Assembly: GCA_016935885.1 (NCBI GenBank)
Contig: JAFGQA010000118.1
Span: 1 to 5,721, forward strand
Source of the DNA: Phycisphaerae bacterium
GTDB taxonomy: Bacteria > Planctomycetota > Phycisphaerae > UBA1845 > UTPLA1
Direction of reading: 5' to 3'
Length of the DNA stretch: 5,721 nt
The notes below the pieces were generated by a model. That model did no database searches, was not told the origin of the DNA, and was given only the letters and a program-made list of their open reading frames with translations. Position numbers and translations under genes: made by a program. Positions 1 through 5,565 of this stretch are shown here, one piece after another. How positions within the stretch are numbered: position 1 is the first letter of the stretch; every line of letters starts with the position of its first letter.

Positions 1-134
1 CCGCACGGAATCAGCACCTGTTGCTCGCGCCGGATCAGCAGGACGTTCTTCCCCGGATAGTAACGCCTTGCCGTGATCGCCGCGGTCAGCCCCGCGGCAC
101 TTCCACCCACCACAACGACATCCGCCTTCTTCAT
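1..134 (-). CDS. FAD-dependent pyridine nucleotide-disulfide oxidoreductase, N-terminal part (runs off left edge)
   Basis: Only the first 44 codons are present. The protein opens with a dinucleotide-binding beta strand and glycine turn (VVVVGGSAAGL, residues 6-16), followed by an Ala-rich helix and the second strand NVLLIRRE (30-37), which is the ADP-binding fold for FAD. It then reads QQVLIPCG. The Pro-Cys-Gly at 43-45 sits where CoA-disulfide reductases and NADH oxidases of this superfamily carry their single redox cysteine (Asn-Cys-Gly-Leu-Pro-Tyr in the classic enzymes), so Cys44 is probably redox-active; this is alignment by eye. The ATG at 134 overlaps the stop of the methyltransferase gene by 4 bases (ATGA) and has a strong ribosome site, AAAGGAG, at 139-145. 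A role as a thiol/persulfide/CoA-disulfide reductase or NADH oxidase is family-level inference, since the NAD-binding and dimer domains lie outside the window. Confidence 0.85.
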   Translation of the reverse strand, partial: MKKADVVVVGGSAAGLTAAITARRYYPGKNVLLIRREQQVLIPC

Positions 135-730
135 TGCACTCCTTTGTTGCCTGGTGGACTGTTCCTCAAATTGAACACGCATCCACGCACCAGGCGCTCC
201 TCGTGGATAAGGCTTCCGCAGACCTTCCGATCGAGTACGAATCCAGCACCCTCGATCTCCTCCAGGACAGCCCCGGTTGTAAGCGATTTGAAGTAGTTCG
301 GATCCGCCGGCTCTACCCCCGCGACGTGCGCGGGATATACCGATAACCAGCCATGGCCTTTCAGGAGTCGCCGGAATTCGCCGTACACTTGCGCGCGCTG
401 TGCTCTTGGCAACAGGTGCAGGATGTCATAGCACATGCAGATGTCAACGGTCCCCTTCTCCACATCCCAATGGGTATCATCGGATGCGCGAACACACCGG
501 ATGTTCGTGAGTCCAACCTGCGCAGCCTTCGCCTCCAGTTCATCGAGTGCGCGACTGTCCTTGTCTACGGCATGAACCACGCCTCGGGGCCCGACCACCC
601 GGGCCGCGGGAAGCGCATACCGTCCCACCCAGGCTCCGAAATCCAGAACGGTATCTCCCTCCCGCAAGCCCACCTCCCGAAGGAACCGTGGACCCTCAGC
701 AGTCTCCCAGCGGGTCGCTTCCTCCAACAC
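131..730 (-). CDS. class I SAM-dependent methyltransferase, UbiE-like fold
   Basis: This is a 199-residue protein if translation begins at the GTG at 730. The Rossmann SAM-binding core is visible: strand and motif I, TVLDFGAWVGRYALPAA (27-43); the acidic end of strand 2, VVHAVDKD; and motif IV, followed by DILHLL and a helix ending in RRLLKGHGWLSVYP. A C-terminal stretch (NYFKSL to LEEIEGAGFVLDRK) is typical of small methyltransferases. Substrate unknown. The usual D-x-G-x-G-x-G of motif I reads D-F-G-A-W-V-G, with Trp in place of the central glycine. I chose 730 because AGGAGG at 736-741 is 5 bases upstream. Alternatives are GTG at 733, TTG at 727, or GTG at 751, which lacks a good ribosome site; an in-frame stop lies shortly upstream. 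The gene follows the PLP enzyme gene after about 84 bases and overlaps the flavoprotein gene by 4 bases, which suggests translational coupling. Confidence 0.85.
   Translation of the reverse strand: MLEEATRWETAEGPRFLREVGLREGDTVLDFGAWVGRYALPAARVVGPRGVVHAVDKDSRALDELEAKAAQVGLTNIRCVRASDDTHWDVEKGTVDICMCYDILHLLPRAQRAQVYGEFRRLLKGHGWLSVYPAHVAGVEPADPNYFKSLTTGAVLEEIEGAGFVLDRKVCGSLIHEERLVRGCVFNLRNSPPGNKGVQ
139..145 (-). promoter_or_regulatory. ribosome binding site AAAGGAG for the flavoprotein gene
   Basis: AAAGGAG lies 4 bases upstream of the ATG at 134, inside the last codons of the methyltransferase gene. Together with the ATGA stop/start overlap it supports coupled translation of the two genes. Confidence 0.7.
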
Positions 731-735
731 CACAA

Positions 736-741
736 CCTCCT
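736..741 (-). promoter_or_regulatory. ribosome binding site AGGAGG deciding the methyltransferase start
   Basis: AGGAGG on the minus strand is followed by TT and then GTG-GTG-TTG, three possible starts in a row in the same frame. Spacing is 2, 5 and 8 bases, which favours the second GTG (730) or the TTG (727) over the upstream GTG at 751. The site would lie inside the coding region if 751 were used. Confidence 0.6.
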
Positions 742-814
742 GAACCGACACCGCACATGTTCGCAGGTCTGACCGCCTTCAGCCCCGCACGAGGCAGTTC
801 GTTATCGCACGGCA

Positions 815-1975
815 TCATGCAGAAACCCCTGCTTCAACCCGATTCAACGCCCGGTCGATATCCGCCAGAAGCTCGGCCACGGGCTCGATACCGATGGATA
901 CACGCACGGTGTTGGGCTTGACGCCGAAGGTCGTGCGCCGCTCCGGCGGCATGTAGAGCATGGTCGTCAGGAACGGGATGCAGACCAGCGATTCCGTGGA
1001 ACCCAGGCTGACGGCATGGCGAATGACCCGCAGCGCGGAAATGAAGCGCTTGGCATCCTCCTGGTCCTCGCCCACCTCAAACGCCAGCATGGCTCCGAAT
1101 CCACCCTTCATCTGCCGCGCAGCGGTTTCGTGACCGCTCGCCTTCTTCAGCCCGGGATAACGCACATTGGAAACGCCGTGACATTCCACCAGGTGCTCGG
1201 CCACGGCCATCGCATTGGCGGACATTCGCTCGGCCCGCAAGGTGAAGGTCTTCAACCCGCGTTCGAGCAGCGAGGCAGAGTAAGCATCCAGCGTCGTCCC
1301 GATGGCTTGCCGTGTGAACCACAGCTTGTCGTAGTCCTCCTTCGGGGCGGCGATGGCACCCGCCATGAGATCGTTGTGCCCGCCGAGCGCCTTGGTGGCG
1401 CTGTGCACGACCAGGTGAGCGCCGAGTTCAAGCGGATGCTGGTGGCGGGGCGTCGCGAACGTGTTGTCCACCACGAGACGCGCGCCGACGCGATCCGCCA
1501 CGCGGCGGGCGGCGGCAATGTCCACGACCTTGCACAGCGGGTTGGAGGGTGTCTCCAGGAAGATCATGACGGTGTTCGGTCGGACAAGTTCGTCGAGACG
1601 CCCCGCCTCGTCGGCATCCAGCCAGGTGATCTCCACGCCGAGTTGTTCGAGAATCAAGGAAACCTTGTAGTGGGCGCCGTAGGTATCGTGGAACAGGACG
1701 AGATGCCCGCCAGCCTTCAGATACGTGAGATAGACGAGCGTGCAGGCCGCCATACCGGACGTGCAGACGATGCAGTCCTCCGCGCCTTCCAGCTCGGCGA
1801 TCCGCTTCTCGACGGCGCGCACCGTCGGATTGTCGTCCCGGTGGTACGTGTAACCGTCAATTTCGCCATCCGTGATTTTCCGCAAGACCTCGAAATCGCG
1901 GTATTCGTAGTTCACCGCGTTGACGATCGGCGTCACCATCGGCCGGTTGCCGTAGGGGGTCAGGGGGTCGGTCAT
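815..1975 (-). CDS. PLP-dependent Cys/Met metabolism enzyme (cystathionine gamma-synthase/lyase or methionine gamma-lyase type)
   Basis: This is a 386-residue fold-type I PLP enzyme, close to the usual family length. Family landmarks are present in order: YHRDDNPT (44-51; Tyr44 and Arg46 correspond to the phosphate-binding Tyr/Arg contributed by the neighbouring subunit), TSGMAAC (72-78), DTYG (97-100, ring-stacking Tyr99), ETPSNP (141-146), VVDNTFATP (168-176, Asp170 pairing with the pyridine nitrogen), HSATKALGGHND (191-202, Schiff-base Lys195), SLGSTESL (323-330) and NTVRVSIGIE (355-364, Arg358 binding the substrate carboxylate). Reactions possible for the family are gamma/beta-elimination or gamma-replacement on cysteine, homocysteine, cystathionine, methionine or acylhomoserine. 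The subtype cannot be fixed by reading: the residue corresponding to the methionine gamma-lyase active-site Cys (YGC) is Ala101. The ATG at 1975 overlaps the mrp-like stop by 4 bases (ATGA) and has GAGGGA at 1981-1986. Tight coupling to a metal-cluster operon suggests a sulfur-supply role, which is inference. Confidence 0.92.
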   Translation of the reverse strand: MTDPLTPYGNRPMVTPIVNAVNYEYRDFEVLRKITDGEIDGYTYHRDDNPTVRAVEKRIAELEGAEDCIVCTSGMAACTLVYLTYLKAGGHLVLFHDTYGAHYKVSLILEQLGVEITWLDADEAGRLDELVRPNTVMIFLETPSNPLCKVVDIAAARRVADRVGARLVVDNTFATPRHQHPLELGAHLVVHSATKALGGHNDLMAGAIAAPKEDYDKLWFTRQAIGTTLDAYSASLLERGLKTFTLRAERMSANAMAVAEHLVECHGVSNVRYPGLKKASGHETAARQMKGGFGAMLAFEVGEDQEDAKRFISALRVIRHAVSLGSTESLVCIPFLTTMLYMPPERRTTFGVKPNTVRVSIGIEPVAELLADIDRALNRVEAGVSA

Positions 1976-2820
1976 GCGCTTCCCTCGATGGTCCCCGTGA
2001 TCCGCTCCACGACGGCCGCAAAGGCGCGCGCGGCGGCCGACTGTGCAAAGCGTTGAACATGCGGCGTGCCTTCGTCCCCCGAGCTGACGACGCCGGGGTC
2101 CAGGGGGATGCCGCCAAGGAAGGGAATGCCCATCTCTTGCGCCAGCGCGCGGCCGCCGCCGGTCTTGAAGATCGGACTCCTCTTGCCGCAGTGCGGACAT
2201 ACGAACCCGCTCATGTTCTCGATCACGCCGGCGATCGGGACCTGCACCTGCCGGCAGAATGTAACGCACTTGCGGACGTCCGTCAGCGCAAGCTCCTGGG
2301 GGGTGGTCACGATCACCGCATGCGACGGCGGCCCGAGCAATTGCGCGACGGTCAGCGGCTCATCACCCGTGCCCGGCGGCGAATCGACGACCAGGTAGTC
2401 CAGGTCGCCCCACTGCACATCCTTGAGGAACTGCTTGATCATGTTGTACTTCATCGGCCCACGCCAGATGACCGCCGAATCGCGGCTTTCGAGCAGGAAC
2501 CCGATGGACATCACGTGGAGATTCTGCATCGCCGGCACGGGGTTCAGAAGATACGATCCGTTTCCGGCGCCGGTGGTCTCGACCGGAGACCCGGCGAGCC
2601 CCATGAGGTGGGGAATGCTGGGGCCGTGGACATCCACATCCAGCAGTCCCACTCGGCGGGCCTTCAGCGCGAGCGAAACGGCAAGGTTGGCGGCCACGGT
2701 GCTCTTGCCGACCCCGCCCTTGCCGGAGAGAACCAGGATCCGGTGTTTAATGCGGCTGACACGCTCTCGCACCTGTTCGTTCTCATCTGCCATCTTTTGC
2801 TTCTGCGTTTCCGTCAGCAT
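1972..2820 (-). CDS. mrp: Mrp/ApbC/Nbp35-family iron-sulfur cluster carrier ATPase
   Basis: This 282-residue cytosolic P-loop protein has a charged N-terminal helix (1-26), then the deviant Walker A SGKGGVGKST (32-41), switch I LLDVDVHGPS (59-68), and Walker B/switch II VVDSPPGTGDEPLT (144-157). It also has ENMSGFVCPHCG (201-212), in which Cys208 and Cys211 form the CxxC that bridges a 4Fe-4S cluster between two subunits in this family. The domain ends with the usual IPFLGGIPLDP segment (232-242). Known family members carry Fe-S clusters transiently and hand them to target proteins in an ATP-dependent way. No N-terminal ferredoxin or DUF59 domain is fused. The ATG at 2820 is preceded by a modest AGCGAGG at 2827-2833, with a 56-base gap to the NifX-ferredoxin gene. 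Mrp-type proteins are regular partners in ORP-type operons, where they probably help load the NifX-like protein or the ferredoxins. Confidence 0.95.
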   Translation of the reverse strand: MLTETQKQKMADENEQVRERVSRIKHRILVLSGKGGVGKSTVAANLAVSLALKARRVGLLDVDVHGPSIPHLMGLAGSPVETTGAGNGSYLLNPVPAMQNLHVMSIGFLLESRDSAVIWRGPMKYNMIKQFLKDVQWGDLDYLVVDSPPGTGDEPLTVAQLLGPPSHAVIVTTPQELALTDVRKCVTFCRQVQVPIAGVIENMSGFVCPHCGKRSPIFKTGGGRALAQEMGIPFLGGIPLDPGVVSSGDEGTPHVQRFAQSAAARAFAAVVERITGTIEGSA

Positions 2821-2876
2821 GGATCGCCTCGCTTTCCCGGAAGGACTGTCTCACGGCAGGACCGGCACACCTGCGC

Positions 2877-3680
2877 TCATGGATGCCCCAGCCGGATGGC
2901 CTGCGGCGGACACTCGGGCACACACAGTCCGCAACCGGTGCACCGCTCTGCATCCACCACCGCCACCGCATTGATTGTTATCGCTTCCACCGGACACACA
3001 GATACGCAGCGCCGGCATCCTGTGCAAAGACCCGCGTCCACGATGGCCACCGGGCGTCCTGCTGCGGCATCGCCTTCGACCTGGGCAATCCGCCTCTTGA
3101 TGGCTTCAAGTTGTGCCTTCAAGTTCTCCGCTTCGGCCCGCAGGTCTGCCGCGCCGCCTGCGCCCGACCATGGCGCGGAAAAAGGCATGCCCATGCCGCG
3201 CCCCATGCCTCGACCGCGGCCCATGCCACGTCCACCACCCCGACCCATGCCTCCGCCCGCGCCCATGCCGCGTCCCATGCCCATCCCGCCACCCCACTGG
3301 GCCGCCGCACCGCCCGCGCCCATGCCGAAGTGGCTGGCGACGTTCGGCTCTTCTGTCGGGGCCATCGACCCTGCCTTGAATTGCTCCACCGCGTTGCGAA
3401 TGGCTCCGCTTACGCCAACGACAACCTCGATGCCCGCCGCCTGGAGCGTCTCATAGGCATTCGGGCCGCAATTGCCGGTCAGCAGGGCCTTCGCGTCGCG
3501 CTCGGCCATCAACTGGGCGGATTGAATCCCCGCACCGCCGCCCGCCGCGACGTTTGGATTCTCAATCGCCTCGAACTCCAGCGTTTCCGTGTCAATCACC
3601 AGGAAATACGGACATCGACCGAAGCGCGGATCCACATGGTCATCGAGGCTCGGGCCCTTCGCTGTCACAGCTATCTTCAC
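2877..3680 (-). CDS. NifX/NafY-like cluster-binding domain fused to Gly/Met/Arg-rich coiled-coil segment and 2x[4Fe-4S] ferredoxin
   Basis: The 267-residue protein has three modules. Residues 1-105 form the dinitrogenase iron-molybdenum cofactor biosynthesis fold (NifX/NafY/MTH1175 type), marked by DPRFGRCPYFLVID (17-30), GAGIQSAQLM (49-58) and TGNCGPNAYETL (68-79). This fold binds Fe-Mo or Mo-Cu sulfide clusters in known members; Cys23 and Cys71 are possible ligands. Residues 119-165 are an extremely Gly/Met/Arg-rich tract, followed by a coiled coil, LRAEAENLKAQLEAIKRRIA (180-199). This order resembles stand-alone DUF5320 proteins. Residues 210-267 are a bacterial-type ferredoxin with C219-x2-C222-x2-C225-x3-C229 and C247-x2-C250-x2-C253-x3-C257, enough for two 4Fe-4S clusters. 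The start is GTG at 3680, overlapping the ATPase stop by 4 bases (GTGA), with GGAGGA at 3685-3690; a longer reading has no support. It probably receives or stores a metal-sulfur cluster and exchanges electrons with it. Confidence 0.93.
   Translation of the reverse strand: MKIAVTAKGPSLDDHVDPRFGRCPYFLVIDTETLEFEAIENPNVAAGGGAGIQSAQLMAERDAKALLTGNCGPNAYETLQAAGIEVVVGVSGAIRNAVEQFKAGSMAPTEEPNVASHFGMGAGGAAAQWGGGMGMGRGMGAGGGMGRGGGRGMGRGRGMGRGMGMPFSAPWSGAGGAADLRAEAENLKAQLEAIKRRIAQVEGDAAAGRPVAIVDAGLCTGCRRCVSVCPVEAITINAVAVVDAERCTGCGLCVPECPPQAIRLGHP
3186..3290 (-). repeat. imperfect tandem repeat encoding GMGRGMG-type tract
   Basis: A run of degenerate 6-base GGXATG/CGXGGX units encodes residues 131-165 of the NifX-ferredoxin protein. 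The 35 residues contain only Gly, Met, Arg and Ala and include eight Met at residues 133, 135, 139, 145, 153, 159, 163 and 165. Such tracts are typical of DUF5320-like proteins in the same kind of operon. The length may vary by slippage between strains. Confidence 0.75.
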
Positions 3681-5548
3681 ACGGTCCTCCGTTCCGGTTC
3701 GAGTTGCCTTTTGAGATGATGCTGAAGCTCCTTCCACACGTCCCTTATGGCCGCGACGGCCGGGCCTTCGCCATGCTCAATCACCGTTTTGCCCGCCATA
3801 AGCGCATCATGCACCGCACGGTCAAAGGGGATACGTCCGATCACGTGCGAGCCGTGCGCTGCCGCGAGCTCTTCGATCCGCCGCGCCTGGTCGGCGTTGA
3901 GATCGGCCTTATTGATGACGACCACCGCCGGCACGCCGAAATGTGTCGACAACTGAAGCACACGCTCCATGTCGTGCACCCCGGACACCGTGGGCTCAGT
4001 AACGATCAGAACGAGGTCAGTTCCGGAGACCGATGCGATGACCGGGCAGCCGGTGCCCGGCGGCCCGTCGCCCAGGATGCGTTCCTGCCCGAGTTCCTCC
4101 GCCAGTTGCGCCGCCCGGTTCCGCACCTGGGTCACCAGGCGCCCCGAGTTCTCCTCCGCGATGCCCAGTCGGGCGTGTACCATCGGACCACGATCCGTGC
4201 CGGAGACATACCACTGCCCGGTGACATTTCTCGCCGCCCGGATTGCCTCGACCGGGCAGACCAGTGGACACAAACCGCAACCTTCGCAGGCGAACGGTTC
4301 CACGCGGTATGTTTGGGCCACGCGCTCATTCGGCGGACCGTCCAACTGTATGGCATCGAAATGGCAAGCCGCTTCGCAGATGCCACAGGCGATGCACTTC
4401 TTCGCGTCCACGGTGGCCTTGGTGCCGCCGACGAAGTCGTGTACTTCGCGAACCGTCGGCCTAAGCAAGAGATGCAGATCCGCGGCATCCACATCGTTAT
4501 CGGCCAGAACCGCGTTTTCCACGAGCCGGGTGAGCGACGCGAGAACCGTGGTTTTCCCCGTCCCCCCTTTGCCGCTGATGACGGTGACTTCCGTGTAATC
4601 GCTCGAATTCCCGTGCGTGAAGGCAGGCGCATTACCACCCGCGATCTCGAATTGTTGCTCCGGGGGAACGGGCGGCAATGCAAGGGCGTGGGAATCGAAC
4701 ATCGCCAGCAAAGTCTGCCCGATCTCGGGAAACCGCTGAGCCAGAATCTCTCCGCCGGAATACGACTCGGCGTACTCGCGCTTGAAGGGTATCCGGCCGA
4801 CCACTGGAAGCCCCACTTCGTCGGCGTAATCCTGAATCAGGGCGTCGACGCCGTCTGAGCGATTGATGACGATGCCGGTCGGCACGCCCAGTTTCAGGGT
4901 CAAGCCGACGGCCAGCTTGAGGTCGTTCAACCCGAACGGAGTCGGCTCCGTGACCAGCCATGCCGCATCCGCTCCGCGGACACCCTCCACGACCGGACAG
5001 GCCGTGCCTGGAGAGGCGTCGACAATATTGATCGCGTGCTTGTCGATATGGTCTTTCACGGCGCGGACCACAGCCGGCGCAAGCGCCTCGCCCACGTTGA
5101 GAACGCCGTGGGCAAAGAAGAACGGTTGCGGTCCCGAGGAAACCTGGACCTTTCCGATGGGCGCCGGCTGCTCGGTCAGGGCACCCTCCGGGCAGACGAA
5201 TGAGCACACTCCACATGCATGGCAAAGCTCGTTGAAGATCAGGACCTTCTTCTTGACGACGGCGATCGCGTTGTAGTTGCACGCATCGGCGCACTGGCCG
5301 CAGGCCGTACACAGGCGGGCATCCCATACCGGCTTGCGGACTGTCACCTCGTGGTCACGGTCAAAACGTGGTTTCACGAAGAGGAAGTCGTTTGGCTCCT
5401 CAACGTCGCAGTCCAACAGGCGCACCTTCTCGCCCCGGGCCGCTCGTGGCGAGGAGCCCTCGCGACGAGCCGCGAGGGCGTACGCGAGGTTGACGGCCAC
5501 CGTGGTCTTGCCGGTGCCGCCTTTTCCGCTGGCTATGCTTAGTATCAC
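3677..5548 (-). CDS. tandem fusion of two MinD-type P-loop ATPases, each with an inserted 2x[4Fe-4S] ferredoxin domain
   Basis: This 623-residue protein has two homologous units. Unit 1 (about 1-288): Walker A SGKGGTGKTT (7-16), LLDCDVEEPN (44-53), ferredoxin C80/C83/C86/C90 and C109/C112/C115/C119, switch II DASPGTACPV (177-186), TEPTPFGLND (200-209) and the nucleotide-base loop INRSD (228-232). Unit 2 (about 320-615): SGKGGTGKTT (325-334), LADNDVDAAD (348-357), C385/C388/C391/C395 and C421/C424/C427/C431, DGPPGTGCPV (494-503), TEPTVSGVHD and INKAD. A Pro-rich linker (about 289-319) joins them. In Desulfovibrio and many anaerobes these units are two adjacent genes. They belong to the ORP-type system, where ATP hydrolysis and Fe-S electron transfer are thought to serve cluster insertion. 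The start is GTG at 5548 with AAGGAG 5 bases upstream, 17 bases after the previous stop. Unit 1 carries an extra segment (about 29-41) encoded by a DNA palindrome. The stop overlaps the next gene. Confidence 0.93.
   Translation of the reverse strand: MILSIASGKGGTGKTTVAVNLAYALAARREGSSPRAARGEKVRLLDCDVEEPNDFLFVKPRFDRDHEVTVRKPVWDARLCTACGQCADACNYNAIAVVKKKVLIFNELCHACGVCSFVCPEGALTEQPAPIGKVQVSSGPQPFFFAHGVLNVGEALAPAVVRAVKDHIDKHAINIVDASPGTACPVVEGVRGADAAWLVTEPTPFGLNDLKLAVGLTLKLGVPTGIVINRSDGVDALIQDYADEVGLPVVGRIPFKREYAESYSGGEILAQRFPEIGQTLLAMFDSHALALPPVPPEQQFEIAGGNAPAFTHGNSSDYTEVTVISGKGGTGKTTVLASLTRLVENAVLADNDVDAADLHLLLRPTVREVHDFVGGTKATVDAKKCIACGICEAACHFDAIQLDGPPNERVAQTYRVEPFACEGCGLCPLVCPVEAIRAARNVTGQWYVSGTDRGPMVHARLGIAEENSGRLVTQVRNRAAQLAEELGQERILGDGPPGTGCPVIASVSGTDLVLIVTEPTVSGVHDMERVLQLSTHFGVPAVVVINKADLNADQARRIEELAAAHGSHVIGRIPFDRAVHDALMAGKTVIEHGEGPAVAAIRDVWKELQHHLKRQLEPERRTV
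3685..3690 (-). promoter_or_regulatory. ribosome binding site GGAGGA for the NifX-ferredoxin gene
   Basis: GGAGGA lies 4 bases before the GTG at 3680, within the last codons of the double ATPase gene (the Arg-Arg-Thr-Val end). It decides the GTG start and, with the GTGA overlap, indicates translational coupling. Confidence 0.7.
5442..5479. repeat. compact palindromic element inside the ATPase gene
   Basis: Two overlapping inverted repeats share a central arm. The first pairs 5442-5454 (GCTCGTGGCGAGG) with 5458-5470 across a 3-base loop, 12 of 13 positions matching. The second pairs 5456-5464 (GCCCTCGCG) with 5471-5479 across a 6-base loop, all 9 matching. The two stems are mutually exclusive. 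The block encodes residues 24-36 of the ATPase, overlapping the Arg/Ser/Gly-rich segment between the first P-loop helix and the next strand. That segment is longer here than in unit 2 of the same protein, which has only Asn-Ala after the equivalent helix. It resembles a palindromic element inserted in frame, as known for Rickettsia RPE elements. Confidence 0.65.
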
Positions 5549-5553
5549 GCGGA

Positions 5554-5559
5554 CTCCTT
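5554..5559 (-). promoter_or_regulatory. ribosome binding site AAGGAG deciding the double-ATPase start
   Basis: AAGGAG ends 5 bases before the GTG at 5548 and lies in the 17-base gap after the zinc-ribbon gene stop. The reading frame is open further upstream to 5656, but that extension overlaps the zinc-ribbon gene, shows no ATPase homology and would precede the first core strand, so 5548 is preferred. Confidence 0.75.
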
Positions 5560-5565
5560 CTGTCT

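Noticed and set aside
785..812. Possible RNA hairpin in the gap between the PLP enzyme and methyltransferase genes
   Set aside because: The 8-pair stem (785-792 with 805-812) needs two adjacent G-U pairs, has a 12-base loop and no following T-run on the minus strand, so it is not a convincing terminator or riboswitch.
1976..2269. Upstream extension of the PLP enzyme frame by 98 residues
   Set aside because: The region is the well-supported C-terminal part of the Mrp gene, and the ATG at 1975 has its own ribosome site and the family-typical N-terminus.
2821..2876. Search for a promoter or terminator in the 56-base gap before the mrp-like gene
   Set aside because: Only a very short TTCCGGGAA palindrome is seen, with no -35/-10 pair or T-run; the gap is best read as an intra-operon spacer.
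3186..3290. CRISPR-like or minisatellite array
   Set aside because: The repeated units are 6-base degenerate codon pairs within an intact reading frame, without spacers, and are explained by the Gly/Met/Arg protein tract.
2053..3456. Long open frame on the plus strand (467 codons), with similar ones at 3554-4858 and 1016-2056
   Set aside because: They lie opposite genes with clear catalytic and cluster motifs (Mrp, NifX-ferredoxin, double ATPase, PLP enzyme), have Arg/His/Pro-rich composition typical of antisense frames in GC-rich DNA, and contain no recognisable domain.
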